Assembly (NCBI GenBank): GCA_032207245.1
Contig: CM063503.1
Location: 107,028,756 to 107,092,755, forward strand
DNA length: 64,000 nucleotides
From: Pardosa pseudoannulata
Lineage: Eukaryota; Arthropoda; Arachnida; Araneae; Lycosidae
Reading direction: 5' to 3'
Positions 1-15,094 of this stretch are shown here, one piece after another. The position numbers and the translations under genes were made by a program. Numbering within the stretch: the stretch's first letter is position 1; each line of letters starts with the position of its first letter. The notes below the pieces were generated by a model. The model was given only the letters and a program-made list of their open reading frames with translations. It ran no database searches and had not been told where the DNA came from.

Positions 1-3278
<3,278 letters not shown>

Positions 3279-3707
3279 TTATGGCAGGGGTCATTTGGAC
3301 CCCAAGTGGACTTTTACACTGGAAATACGCTTTTACTTTTGTTATGTAAAATTATTTTAATTAAAATGACATATCTTAAATAATAAATAATTTTCTCTCT
3401 TATAAAGTAATCGTGTTTATTAGGTGCTAATCGTGTAATCTCTAATCGTGTTTATTAGAGATATTAACATGGTATAGAGAAGTGTATAAAATCTCATTAC
3501 TGAATATTTACTGTAAAAAGCTGCATTATTAAATACTAAAATTATATTACATCTTTTATTTATTCTTCCTAATCCTCATAAATCTTCATAATTCCTCATA
3601 AATACTACAAATATCCTTGTATTTTGTCTACTTGTAATTATATTCACATTTTATATTATTTATCTATAAAATCACTACTTCGGGGTTAAATGACAATAAG
3701 CGGTTAA
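3279..3707. mobile_element. Possible piggyBac-type MITE with diverged inverted ends
   Basis: The left end reads TTAT, GGCAGG, then GTCATTTGGACCCCAAGTGG. The right end, read inward on the minus strand, is TTAA, CCGCTTATT, then GTCATTTAACCCCGAAGTAG. The shared GTCATTT..ACCCC..AAGT core in inverted orientation, with TTAA at the right and TTAT at the left, fits a non-autonomous piggyBac-like element of about 430 bp. No transposase coding was seen inside. The arms are imperfect, so the boundaries are tentative. Confidence 0.42.
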
Positions 3708-5243
3708 CGGATATTTTTCGATATATAAAGTTTTGCGTTGCATGTGTTCCACACAAAAGGGGAATTTGTTGTATACAAAAGAGGAAAATACTTAAATTAT
3801 CATCATGGATATTTTATTTGTTGTAAACGTGGGGTATTTTAATGCTAAAAGATGTCATCTAATCCCAATAGCTTTTGGCCTTAATTTTCGTTACACGAAA
3901 ATCCTCGTTACTCTAGTGCTAAACTCTTAACATATTTATGACTTTAGCAGATACCAATATTCTAAAATTTGTTCAAATTATCTCATTATAGCAATAAAAG
4001 TACAACATTTACAGATTTCTTTTAGATTTCGACTAAAAGTGAAAGTAAGAAAGAGAAGACTTGCATAAATATTTTTAAAATCATTTTTTTGTGTTACCAT
4101 TTTATCAATGATTCTAATAAGTACAACATAACGTACATTGGTAGTTTAAAAATTTATGTATATACATACTTCAAAATTACGTTTTTTTAACACATTTACG
4201 ACACATTATTTTATATAAACTTAAAATTCTTTTTAAAAAGTAAAAAAAAAAAGAATATTCTTCAAGAAGTTATGTAAACTACTTTTCATGGTAACATATT
4301 TTTTCGCAAAGGACAAATGTAGTACTGTAATTGATAGCATCTAAGGAATTACACGAAAGCGAATGATTTGTTTCATGGTTAAAAAGTAGGTTTCAGTGGA
4401 GGAAGAAAGAATATATTTTTCTAAAAAATAAATAAAAATAATTGTAAATAAAGCTTACAACTGTTGTTACTTTACACCTTTATTTTAATGGTAAAATTAG
4501 TTTTGCTAAAATCATTTTATTCTATGAAAGAAACTCAGAATTGTATCAAATAAATTTTTAATATACTTAATTTTATATAAAAAAATAACAGAAAATAAAC
4601 TTTTGACAATAACCAGAATTCTATGATTAGTAACAATACAACAATTAGTAAAGTGTTTTTTGTTGTAGTAGTATAAAACAGTAGATAATACCTACTTATA
4701 TTTTACATTTTAGCGCTTAATTTAAAAGGGTATTTCACAAAGATATTGATTTTTTTTCTTGGATCAAATCATGGTTTCAATTTTAAATAAATGCATGCAA
4801 AATTTCAAATTTTTATGTTTCATATTCAAAAGTTTTTACAAAATTTTAAGAAAATATTTCATTTATAGGGACTTTATCTAATATATAACATCTTTGGATT
4901 TCTATGATATAAAATCTTTGTATTTCTAGGATATAAAATCTTTCGATCTTCAGAAAATATACTGCTAATTTAATTTCTTATATTCAAAATTCTTGAAAAA
5001 TCTGTTGAATACTATAAAAAATTTTAATTAGTAGGTTTCCAAAGGTATCTAATGATTCATAAACAGTTTTAAGCACAGAACTTTAAAAATAATTTCAAAC
5101 GATTTCAAAAATATTAATATTTAAAAAGACTTTAAAAGTTTGAAGGAGTTTAAAAATACTAATTTTATTTAAATGGTTAGCTTAAGGATTATTTACAATC
5201 CTAGATACTGTTAAAGTGAACTATAAACTGCAAAATATCTTAA

Positions 5244-5244
<1 letters not shown>
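3708..5244. other. AT-rich non-coding DNA, nothing else recognised
   Basis: Apart from a short tandem repeat at 4880-4945, no gene, RNA or mobile-element signature was seen on either strand. Confidence 0.55.
4880..4945. repeat. Three-unit tandem repeat, about 28-bp period
   Basis: The phrase ATATAAAATCTTTG-ATTTCTA recurs three times in slightly diverged form with a spacing near 28 bp. It is a short degenerate minisatellite with no coding content. Confidence 0.55.
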
Positions 5245-5495
<251 letters not shown>

Positions 5496-8400
5496 GAAAG
5501 ACGGAGAAAGCGATCGACAGATGCAAACCTACTTATGTATATTTCATATACAATATTGATTTTTACTGGAAACTTAACAAAGAAAACTCGGTTGTGACAT
5601 CTGCCTCAGGCGCATTTTTGCAGATATAATAAAAGCGAAAGAAATGAACGTGAGAGGAAAGTTAGAGAAATTTTTCATCATACATATTTATTTGGGGAGA
5701 AAAGTTTTATTTCGCACATTTTTTTATTTAAAAATAGGTTTTTTTTTTCAATTTTATGTCACTAGAAACTTTTGATGCTAAATAGACAAAGTTTTCCAAC
5801 ATATTAAAATTTAAAATTTTTGCATCCTTATTTTCGATTCATCTGTAGGGTAAAATTTCTACGAGTATTAAACATCAACAATTTCGTCTCGCAACAGATA
5901 GGACGCATACTGTTATTAGTGTTTAAGGGAAGAAAAACCTCTTCAAAATAAAAACAAATTTACTAAAAGTGTGTATTTTTTCTCTTTTGCAAATTCAAAG
6001 TGCACATTTTAGAAAAATGAATAATTTTATATCACTATTTATGATAATATAATATATTTTTCTAAAAGGGAATTGTTTTACCATTTAAAAATTATTTAAT
6101 AATGCTTATTTGTTTATATTATTTGCAACTAACTTTGATAACATTATAGTCTAAATTTCATACAAATTTCTGAATATTGTTTAATTAATGGCTATAAAAA
6201 CTGAGCATACTCGAAAACATTTAACTGTTAAACATTTTCTTGTGTTATAAAATGCATTATTCGATGAATTAAGGAAAAATCCATCATTCAAATTTCTTAA
6301 AGTTTTAAATCATTGATTTTTATAAATTGTATTTCAATTGTATCCAGATAATTTCAGTTCAATGCTAAGATTTTCTTTATTTTATGTAAGCAAACAGCAA
6401 TGCGATGGGAAAATTTTAAAAAGGACAGTGTTAGATTCATTAAGAAAAGCTTTAAGAATAGATTTTAAATTCAATTATTTTTCAATTATAAATATAATGA
6501 TTTTTAAGCCCTTAATAATATAAGTTTGTTTATACAGACCATCCCCAATCGTATGATGAACTAAAATATTACATATATACTGGGGAAAAATAAGAGTAAA
6601 TTGTGTATAAAAATAACTTAAATAAGGCTCTTCCTTACGCATACGAAACATTGTCACATGCTACTCAAATGTAATGTGCAAATTACGAAAATGTACTTTT
6701 TCTAAATTATAATGATCATGAGTTAATGCACATATATACTTTATATTCCAATGTCTAAAATATTAATTTTTGCTTATTTATTTAAATGATTTCGATAAAC
6801 TCCGACAGTTGAAAAATAATATAAAGTGTATCATAAAAATGTGTCACTTTCTTCAAATATATGTGTTGCAATTTTTAATTAACACAAAACTCATTCTTAT
6901 AAAACATTTTATTGATATATAAAAATATAGAAAAATGTATGTTTCACATATATTTACCTTTGATAATTAGTCTTACCATGAAAAACACAGAAAATACAGT
7001 AATTAATTTCAAAGAGAGTTTAATGAAAGGGCCTCTTTCACAAATATATATGCAAGTTTGTAAAACAAACTTAATGTTATGAATAACCATATCAAAATAT
7101 GATTCTCGGATCTATCATAATAAATATCTTTGTTCAAAATCTTAAAAAAATTCATTTTGTAGATAATTCTATGTGGGTAATATCTAAAGTATAACTATGA
7201 ATTTCCAATTAAATTTTTATTTCCATCTGTATTAAATGATGCTGCTGTTTTTTACATATTATTTTTCAGAAACTTGAAAAAGGTAAATATTATATTCTTA
7301 ATGAGTATTATTTTAACTGATTTTACCAATTAATGCTTTATTTCATGATAATTTAATAAGTCATATATAAACAAGCTCATTGTAAAATCTAAAATAACAT
7401 TTTGATATGTCTTATTTTTGATACCACTTCCAGTTTTGGCCATATATCATTTGAGTTTTTGGAAAAAGGTATTTTCCTTATTTACTAGTTTTACTTGGTC
7501 ATCTTATTTACGTGATCTTAGTCACTGATTTCCTTTATTTTTCCTCTATATAACTAACAGTTGTAGTCCTCAAATCAGTGGACTACAAAAACATGTTTAC
7601 GTAGTTTTATTAGATAGGCTTTGTGCTTTACTTTCATTAAAGAAAATATAAAAGAATTTGTTTTTACATGTTAGATAGTTTCTGCGTTATAAACGATTTA
7701 TTTTGAGAATTTGATATAATATGTTAGTGGAAAAAAAAATTAATTCAAGAACTTTTCTAGTGTCTACTTTTGTAAAATTTTCTTTCCAGATCAATTAGTT
7801 TTCGAAAACAAAAAGAGTTTTATTTTGAAGTGCAAATTCCTTCCTTTACTGCATAAAAATCACTTAAACCAGTTAAGTAATATAACCCACTTGCTTTCAA
7901 TATAATTATCTAACATAAAATTAAAAAACGTAATTCAGACATAATTTTTTATGAAATATATATACTTACATGTGGGCATAACATACCAGAAGAAAGCACA
8001 TTTTAAAGCGTTATTTATCATGTTTTAAAATAAAAATTATCAGTTTTCTATTATTTTTACTTGATTTAAATAATTTTTAACATCTTAATATTAATTAACA
8101 AATTGTAAAAGCACAAGCAATGAATTATTTAGAGGAAAGTGTGATTTTAACTCTTTAGTTTTTTTTTATCTAATTCCAGTATAAAATCTAGTATTAATAA
8201 ACTTAGGTGAGTTTCTAATTTAACTTATAATTTACAATTAAAAAAATTAAAAAGATTTATATTGTGCAGAAAATTAAATTCAATATTTTATCAAAGAACT
8301 AAATTCATCACATGTGACACAAAATCCCCACTAGTCTAATTAATTAACTTTTTAATCGCATTTGAAAAGAAATTTTTAATTTAAGCTTGTAGGTCACAGA

Positions 8401-10749
8401 AAATCTAGTTTATGATATCAATCAATTTTTATTGGGTTTAAAATCAATATTCTTTAGATGTTCATTTTCATAATTTATCCATTACAAATTTAATTATAGA
8501 GTAATATTAAAACAAAGAAATCTCCTTTTTACGGCTACATTTTCTTTTTCTTTCGTATGTCATTTAGGAAATGTTCCAATATCAAACACCAATAAGATTT
8601 CATTCGTATTTTTACCCTATCACTGTTATGTGAGAAACGTTAAAACGACTGTACCTCGTGACAGTTTTGTGGTCATTAAATTCTGGAAGGGTGTGGTCAC
8701 TACTCTATTTTTAAACAGAGACTAAGACTGCACCATACAAGGTCCAGTATTAAGCACGAAGAAATAACCGTAAACACCCGTTTCTGCGTCGATACTAATC
8801 AATGAGACACAAAAATTCAGGAGAATTTATAACGTGTGGTATTAGACGCTACTGTCATGCAAGAGTGTCGATTATTATACGGGAAGATTTATTACCGTTT
8901 TTATTCAGCAGTGCGTGGAAGGAAAAGTTTTTAAAATGTTTTCGTTCTTTCTAGGGGAAGAAGGCTTTATTATTTATGTTGTTGAATAAATTAAGCGGCC
9001 CGATCATTGGTTACGTATACACGAAACACTGAAATTCTAGAAGAATATAGGTCTAACTAAATTCATTATAGCAAAAGATGGTTGTGCGATTCTTGGGAAA
9101 TGTTCAGTTTTCAATCTGGCACGGGGTTTTTGATCAGTTTCCTTCAAAATCAAAATTTATATTTATTATTAATATATTTATGTTAAAATAGTTAAGAATA
9201 TAGTTAATATATACCAATTATAAAAACTTTCATTGCTTATTAATATTGTTTTAAAAATACCTTCATCGAAAATACCCCATGTACACTACTGTTACTTGAA
9301 TGTTTATTTTGATCGAGTCATTACCCTTAAAATAAAATGATAAAATGTGTTATGATTCTTTGACTTTCTCAAAAAAAGAGAAAATTATAATAGCATAAAA
9401 ATGCTTCTGAAAAACAACTTTTTTTTCATTACAAAATCAAGAAATTATGTTAGATATGTCTTTATGGAGAGTTATAAATAAAATATGATAATTAAAACAT
9501 ATTGTATTTAATAGCAATTACTTTTTATACTATAAGATAAACAGCCTATAAACTTCAATTAGACAAGTTAAATTAAAAATTAAATGCAATATTTCATATC
9601 CTCATAAAATTTACCAAAATATAAAAAATAAGAAGATGTCCAATATTTCAATTTAGTATGACTTCACAGATTAATAGCACTTAATTTCACTACAGGTTTC
9701 TTTACATTTTACAATTAATTCAGAGAGGAAAATTTTCAAAATATTTGTAAAAGTTGAGACTGTCAGACTGATAAAGGACTGAAATATGAATTAATTTTTA
9801 CTAAAGGCATTTTATTCTGAAGAAAATGTTAACCATTATTTTAGTCTACGGAATATATTTATTAAGACAGGATTCATGAAAGCTCTTTTCTTACAATATA
9901 TTTAAATCTTTTAAATCTCATTTTATATACTATATTTTTTTATTTACTCTTTCGTTGCTTTGCGATATAGTTTGCATTAATACTTAAAGAAGGATTTTTT
10001 ATTATTCCCAGTATACATTTCCTAAAGTATAATAATTGTTATGAATTTTTTAATGTGTGTTTAAAAAATAGATTTTCAGTTTAGTTCGTTTTTATATTTT
10101 AAATCTTTATTTTTTTAAACTATGATTTATATTAATTCAAACACAATGGTAGTAGAAATTTTATGTCAATAGAAGTTAATTGCAGTTTCATGTGCAAATA
10201 AGTAAATATAAAAAAAGGAAGGAATGATCCTATTAAGTATAATTAGAGGAAAATACTAATCTAAGCAAAATATAATGCAGATTTTGATGGAAAGTTTCAG
10301 AGTGTTAAATATATAATAATTTATTGTTTTTCAATGAAACCAAGCAATAAAGAAAGGAAATTGCTTTGATTTAAGCTACTTGAAATGCAACGATATTGGT
10401 TATAGAAGAAATCGATTATCCAAACCGATGCCGATTCCGGCTGCTTTAAATAATCGATGATTTGTTATAAACAGAAAAGGAACTCATTAGTTTCAAAACA
10501 TTCGCAACATATTATAAGCAGAACAAAAAGCTAAATTTAAGAGTAAAATATTAACAGTTGCTTCGTAAATCTGGATTAACATTTAGAACTAAAAAGAAAC
10601 TAAAATGAATTCGATTATGTGTAAAAATTAGAACTATACCAAAATTAAATATTTAATAAACATTTATTTGAATCTTTTAATGTACTGTAATTAAAGTTTA
10701 ATACAATGCTTACTTTTGTTTTAATATGGTTTGTAGCCCATCTACCAAT
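5496..10749. other. AT-rich non-coding DNA with one G+C-richer block
   Basis: No gene is recognised here. The part at 8560-9125 is less AT-rich and is described as its own entry. Short frames near 6338-6657 lie in opposite orientations, carry no known motif and look random. Confidence 0.5.
8560..9125 (+). other. G+C-richer block, possibly a decayed coding or transposon fragment
   Basis: The base composition changes from about 8560 and returns to AT-rich near 9130. On the plus strand one frame from about 8871 to 9120 reads as ordinary mixed-composition peptide broken by only two stops, but the other two frames are also fairly open. No family motif (DDE, reverse transcriptase, zinc finger) is recognised. 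It could be an old transposon, a pseudogene or a regulatory region, and I cannot decide between them. Confidence 0.25.
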
Positions 10750-10884
10750 TTCTAAAATACTAACTAGACTGGGATCTACATCTTGAAGAATTCTGAACAA
10801 TTACAGATATCCATGCCAACAATGGGATTTGAACACACAAACTAAAGACAAATGTCTTAATGAATATCCATTAGTCACCAAGGA
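10750..10884 (-). mobile_element. tRNA-derived SINE, diverged copy
   Basis: Read on the minus strand, it has a box-B-like GTTCAAATCCC (complement of 10824-10834), followed by GGCATGGATAT and a TTCAGAATT...GATCCCAGT tail. These match, in order, the internal landmarks of the SINE copies at 37045 and 38301 (GGTTCGAATCCC, GGCATGGATGTTCG, TTCAGAATCGG, CCCCAGT). Box A is badly diverged. No poly(A) tail or target-site duplication was found. It is an old, inactive copy. Confidence 0.6.
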
Positions 10885-11261
10885 TAAAATATTTCTTAAA
10901 AACATTTAAACTAATTAGTACATGCAACCATATTACAATACTTTTCTTTATTTGAATATTAGTACATCAGTGACAGCATGATTTTATAAATATGCTTCAC
11001 ATTTGAGTGAATGTAAATACTTCAGACATTTACAAAGAAAATAAAACGTTAAATTTTCCTCAATGAGTGCATAAATATGTATTATTAAACATTATTTAAA
11101 CTTAAAAAAGCAGAAACAATACGGATATGAATTAACATTCTCCCTTGGTGTTTGTGTTAAATACGTATAGATATATACATAATTATGCACATAAAAACTT
11201 TTTAGAAATGCATTATTGTCAATCAGTGTAGTAGGAATCTGTAGCTAATAAATGTAGTGAA

Positions 11262-11337
<76 letters not shown>

Positions 11338-13859
11338 TATTAGTGTTTAGGCATGAATGTACAGAGAATAAACGTAATTCAAGTTTTTGGTATAAATATG
11401 TATTTTCTTTGATAAGCAAACAATTTCATTTAAATGAATCTTTCTGAGTACTGGAAATTTTTGTATTATAAATGATAATTTCATTTAAAATATATTTTTT
11501 ATAATTAAATATATGTGTGAAACTTGAGTGCTTTAGTCATTATTACATTTTTTTGTAGAAAATTACAATATTAGAAAATCTATAAAGTTTTAGCTGCTTT
11601 GTTACTAAATTTATATCGTTTAAGAAATATTTAGTTTTAAACAAATGTAGCTATAAATAAATGCATTGGAATTTATATATTACATCAATTTAATTCGGTC
11701 TTCTTTGCATTCGTAACTTTTTTTAAGAATTTTATTTATTAAAAATCTTTCAACAACCTTTCTGTTATTTATTAAAAGCAGTCAACATTGGAAATGGAAT
11801 TTTATACTGTTTGATTATTTTTTTATATATATATTCAGAACCAAAAAGCACATTAATATTTAAAACTAACACTACCTGTTTTCAGGATTTAAAAAAAATC
11901 ATTAATTATGAATTTAGGAAATTGTTATAATTTTGATATAGCTGATTGAAACTACAGAAAAAGAAGCTGAAAATTGTTAAATTAATTTGGCTGAAATTTA
12001 AAAGTTTTGATTAAAATTTTAAGTTTTATTTACACCTTTGTGAGCATGCTTTGTTATATACATTACAGGTTCCTTTAGTAGCATATTTAACAAATATATA
12101 ATTATTAAATCAAAACAAATAGTTATAATATTAAAAATGCTATGCACGTTAGATAATTACACCTGGTTAGGAGGATTATTAATTTAATGTATTTTTCAGG
12201 CTTTCCATTGTAAGAGTTTTTATACTTTTTTAAAGACTTATCTGGTAAAGTGTCAATTTTTCTGTAAAGTGCACTTTGTAAACTTGTACGCATACCCAAG
12301 CATATACGTGTACAAAATAACATATACACTTTCTAACTTAATTAAAAATAATTATGATTATGAATGTGGAATAATTATGAAATAAAAGTGATATCATTAC
12401 ACAGGCATTTAATTATAACTGTCAATTTATAAGATTTTATAAAATCTTATTAATTTTGGGTTTATTGATTGTGTCTATTTGACAACTCATACTACCTTTT
12501 CCTTTATCAAAATTATTGAAATTCAATGAAATGGATGAAAATTGTCTATTTTACTGTAGGGCACATCTGTTAGAGCACAATTAAAGCAGACATCATTAGT
12601 TGACATTCAGAAATCAGCTATGAATATATGCATTTGAGAAAATTTCACAGAGTAATTTATCAAAATATTTGAGACATAAGGATTTCATAGACACAGGTGT
12701 TAGATTTGCATTGATTAAACATTGCTACCTTTCCTTTACACAATCGAACAAAATAATTTAGACAATTATTTTAGTAGTTTTAGAAAGAAATTATTATTTC
12801 AAATTTAGAAAATAATTTTAAATTGCAGAAATTTAGTATTCTTATCCTTTACAGTGGCTTTTCTTTTCTTTTTATATTCCCTCTTATATTTATTAACATA
12901 TATTTATATTGAATTCATTAATCAGAGATTATTAAATTGTTAAAATATTATTCATTTTGTAATGAAGATTTCAATCTATTCTCGAAAGTAAATTTAGTTC
13001 TTTTTACACAATTTGTTTCAGAATGTAATGCATGTATTAGTCTATAGAAAAGTTTTTAAGTAAAATCGATTAAAATTCGGAATAAAAGTAATACTTAAAG
13101 ACAAAATTAATAACTTGTAAATCTTTCAAAACAAGATGCATTGAAATGCCCTATGCATTTTTCTTTTAGAAAGAATGTGAACATTTATATTAATGGAGTG
13201 CATTTTAGGCATTTGTACAAAACTTTACTGTCTTCCCACACTGTCTTAATCACAATTACTGTCTTCTATAATTAATAAATTAAAAAAGAGATTTGAAATT
13301 ATTTTTAGTTTATTAGGACCATTTTGTGTTGTGATAGGAACTATATATTATATAGTATAATGAATATTAAAAAGCTCATTTTTCTTTTAATTCTAACTTT
13401 GGTTTAGTAATTAAATTATATAAAAAACTCCAAATCATTAGAAGTTTGAAATTAGGGGTCAATGTAGTAGTGTTTTTTAGTCTACGGAAGAAGTCCTACA
13501 TACGTGCCATAATGAAATTTAAATAAAGAATTCCACCATTAAACTGCCGATACCAATCACGACTTGTACAATGTAAAAGGAAAAGGAAGTTGTTCCTGAA
13601 AATTCACTCACAATGTACATCCGGTATAACATCCGTCTAAGCATTTTAACTTTCTTCCTAAGAGACGTAAGTTATTCTGTCTTAAAGGTGTACAGCATAT
13701 ATAACAACTTCTTTGTACTTTTAAACTAGATAAGATTAAAAAATATATATTCTTCTTCACGAAGCCTTTAGAAAATGTATCAGCCAAAAATTGTATATAT
13801 AACTATATATTATATGCATAAACAATCGTAAATCATAGAAGAAACAATAATATTATTTT
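10885..13859. other. AT-rich non-coding DNA, nothing else recognised
   Basis: Apart from the (TA)n array at 11266-11335, only short random-looking frames occur. The 68-codon frame at 12123-12329 (-) has no recognised domain. Confidence 0.55.
11266..11335. repeat. (TA)n microsatellite
   Basis: A pure TA run of about 35 units bordered on both sides by ATGCATAT, which makes the whole block an extended perfect or near-perfect palindrome. Confidence 0.95.
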
Positions 13860-14669
13860 TTAATCCCTTAACTGTTTAGTTTTTTTTTTTCACGAATTCG
13901 ACCTCAAAAATGTCACATTTTTTTATTGCATATTTTTGTTCATGTTACGTTCGTAAACTGGAAAATGTTATTAAAAGTAATATTTCTAATTATTTTAAAC
14001 ATATATAACAACTTTTTTACAGGAAATAAAAAAATGTTTTTCCTGGAAGCTGATTTTTCTGTCTCGTCTACCCCAGAAAGGGAAGTTACGTTTACAGTTT
14101 TGCATATAAAATTAAAAATATTTTTGATTACAATTACTACACAATTATTTTCGAATGCAAATACTACAAGTACGTTTATTTAACTTGTTTTTTTCAAAGG
14201 TCAGATTTAGTGTTATAAATCTTGAAAGAAGGTAAGAGGCATAGTCCAGTGTCACAGTCCGGACAAAAATACCTAGTCTTCTTTTAATTCTTTTGTATAT
14301 GTCATTTTTCTTCAGTGAAAACATATAGTACTAGTTTCCAGGTCTTAGTTTTTATCTGTAGGCGGAATTGCTGCTAAAAAATCTCTTTTGGTCAGTATCC
14401 CAAAACCTCAAGCCAAAACCTCTAAAAGATCACAGAGTAATGCAAAACCTATCAGAAATCCCACGCTTTTAAACTAAACTAAATACATTTCGAAAAATAA
14501 CATCTTGTGGACATATATTGGACTAATGTGACATTAAAAATACAAAACTTACTGCTAAAACAGTGAGAATTACAAAGAAATCAGATTGCCCGTAAGCCGT
14601 ACGGGCAAATCATTGAAGGCATGATTACAGCACCCGTAAGGTGTACGTGCAAAACAGGCAAAGGGTTAA
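13860..14669 (-). mobile_element. Internally deleted piggyBac-type transposon keeping the C-terminal end
   Basis: It is bordered by TTAA (13860-13863 and 14666-14669), the target site of piggyBac elements. The inverted ends are TTAATCCCTTAACTGTTTAG on the left and, read inward, TTAACCCTTTGCCTGTTTTG on the right. The right side carries a subterminal inverted motif around GCCCGTACGGC, shared with the element at 61784-62492. The left end shares with that element a block ending in AATGTGACATTTTT and GAATTC. Transposition direction is minus: the 5' end is at 14669 and the transposase C-terminus lies at 14194-14400. The central transposase is deleted, so the copy is non-autonomous and decayed. Confidence 0.8.
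14194..14400 (-). pseudogene. piggyBac-like transposase remnant, C-terminal cysteine-rich end
   Basis: On the minus strand the segment near 14400-14345 reads KRDFLAAIPPTDK, the IPPT stretch seen ahead of the C-terminal zinc-binding region of piggyBac transposases. After one stop and a frameshift, 14283-14194 reads KKTRYFCPDCDTGLCLLP and continues as SFKIYNTK before a stop. The CPDC and GLC cysteines and the final Y-x-T-K match the usual C-terminal cysteine-rich domain, which binds DNA near the transposon ends. The earlier cysteine pair appears lost (Tyr/Phe in its place). The catalytic DDD core is absent. It is dead coding sequence within the element at 13860-14669. Confidence 0.8.
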
Positions 14670-14928
14670 TAGCACCAAGAAAAATCTCTTATTAAATAGA
14701 TTTTTAAAATAGTGAATATTTAATTAAACAATTTTATCAAATTTTCATAAATGATCTAATATTTGAGGATGACTGCAGATTTATACTAAAAATAAATCCC
14801 GAAAATAAAACATAATTAAATCAAATATTTAGTTGTTAGTGTAATTGCAAGAAACACATCCACTTTATTCTAACAAAACGAATAGCTCCTGAATTGCGGA
14901 AAACATGTCAATACTAATTACTGTTCAG

Positions 14929-15061
14929 TCGTAAACAAGACAAAGAACTCATTTTAAGGAATTTAGCATCCACAAAGGTTATGGGGGAAGACACTGTTGG
15001 AGCATTTACAACAACAACTGGAAAGCATATGTTATCAAAATGGTTTTCAATAGTTAATCGT
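14929..15061 (+). CDS. Candidate internal exon, gene not recognised
   Basis: A strong 3' splice context (TACTAATTACTGTTCAG, with an ideal branch-point TACTAAT) precedes a frame starting one base into the segment: RKQDKELILRNLASTKVM, then a GEDTVGAFTTTTGKHMLSKW stretch and FSIVNR. The frame stays open for 54 codons to 15094. GTAAAT at 15062 is a usable donor, and GTTATG further upstream is a weaker one. The composition (charged and small residues rather than Phe/Ile/Asn/Lys only) differs from the random frames nearby. I do not recognise the family. The opposite strand is also open (14914-15099), so chance cannot be excluded. No partner exon was found. Confidence 0.3.
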
Positions 15062-15094
15062 TGTAAATTGAGTACTAATTTTGTATCATTATGA

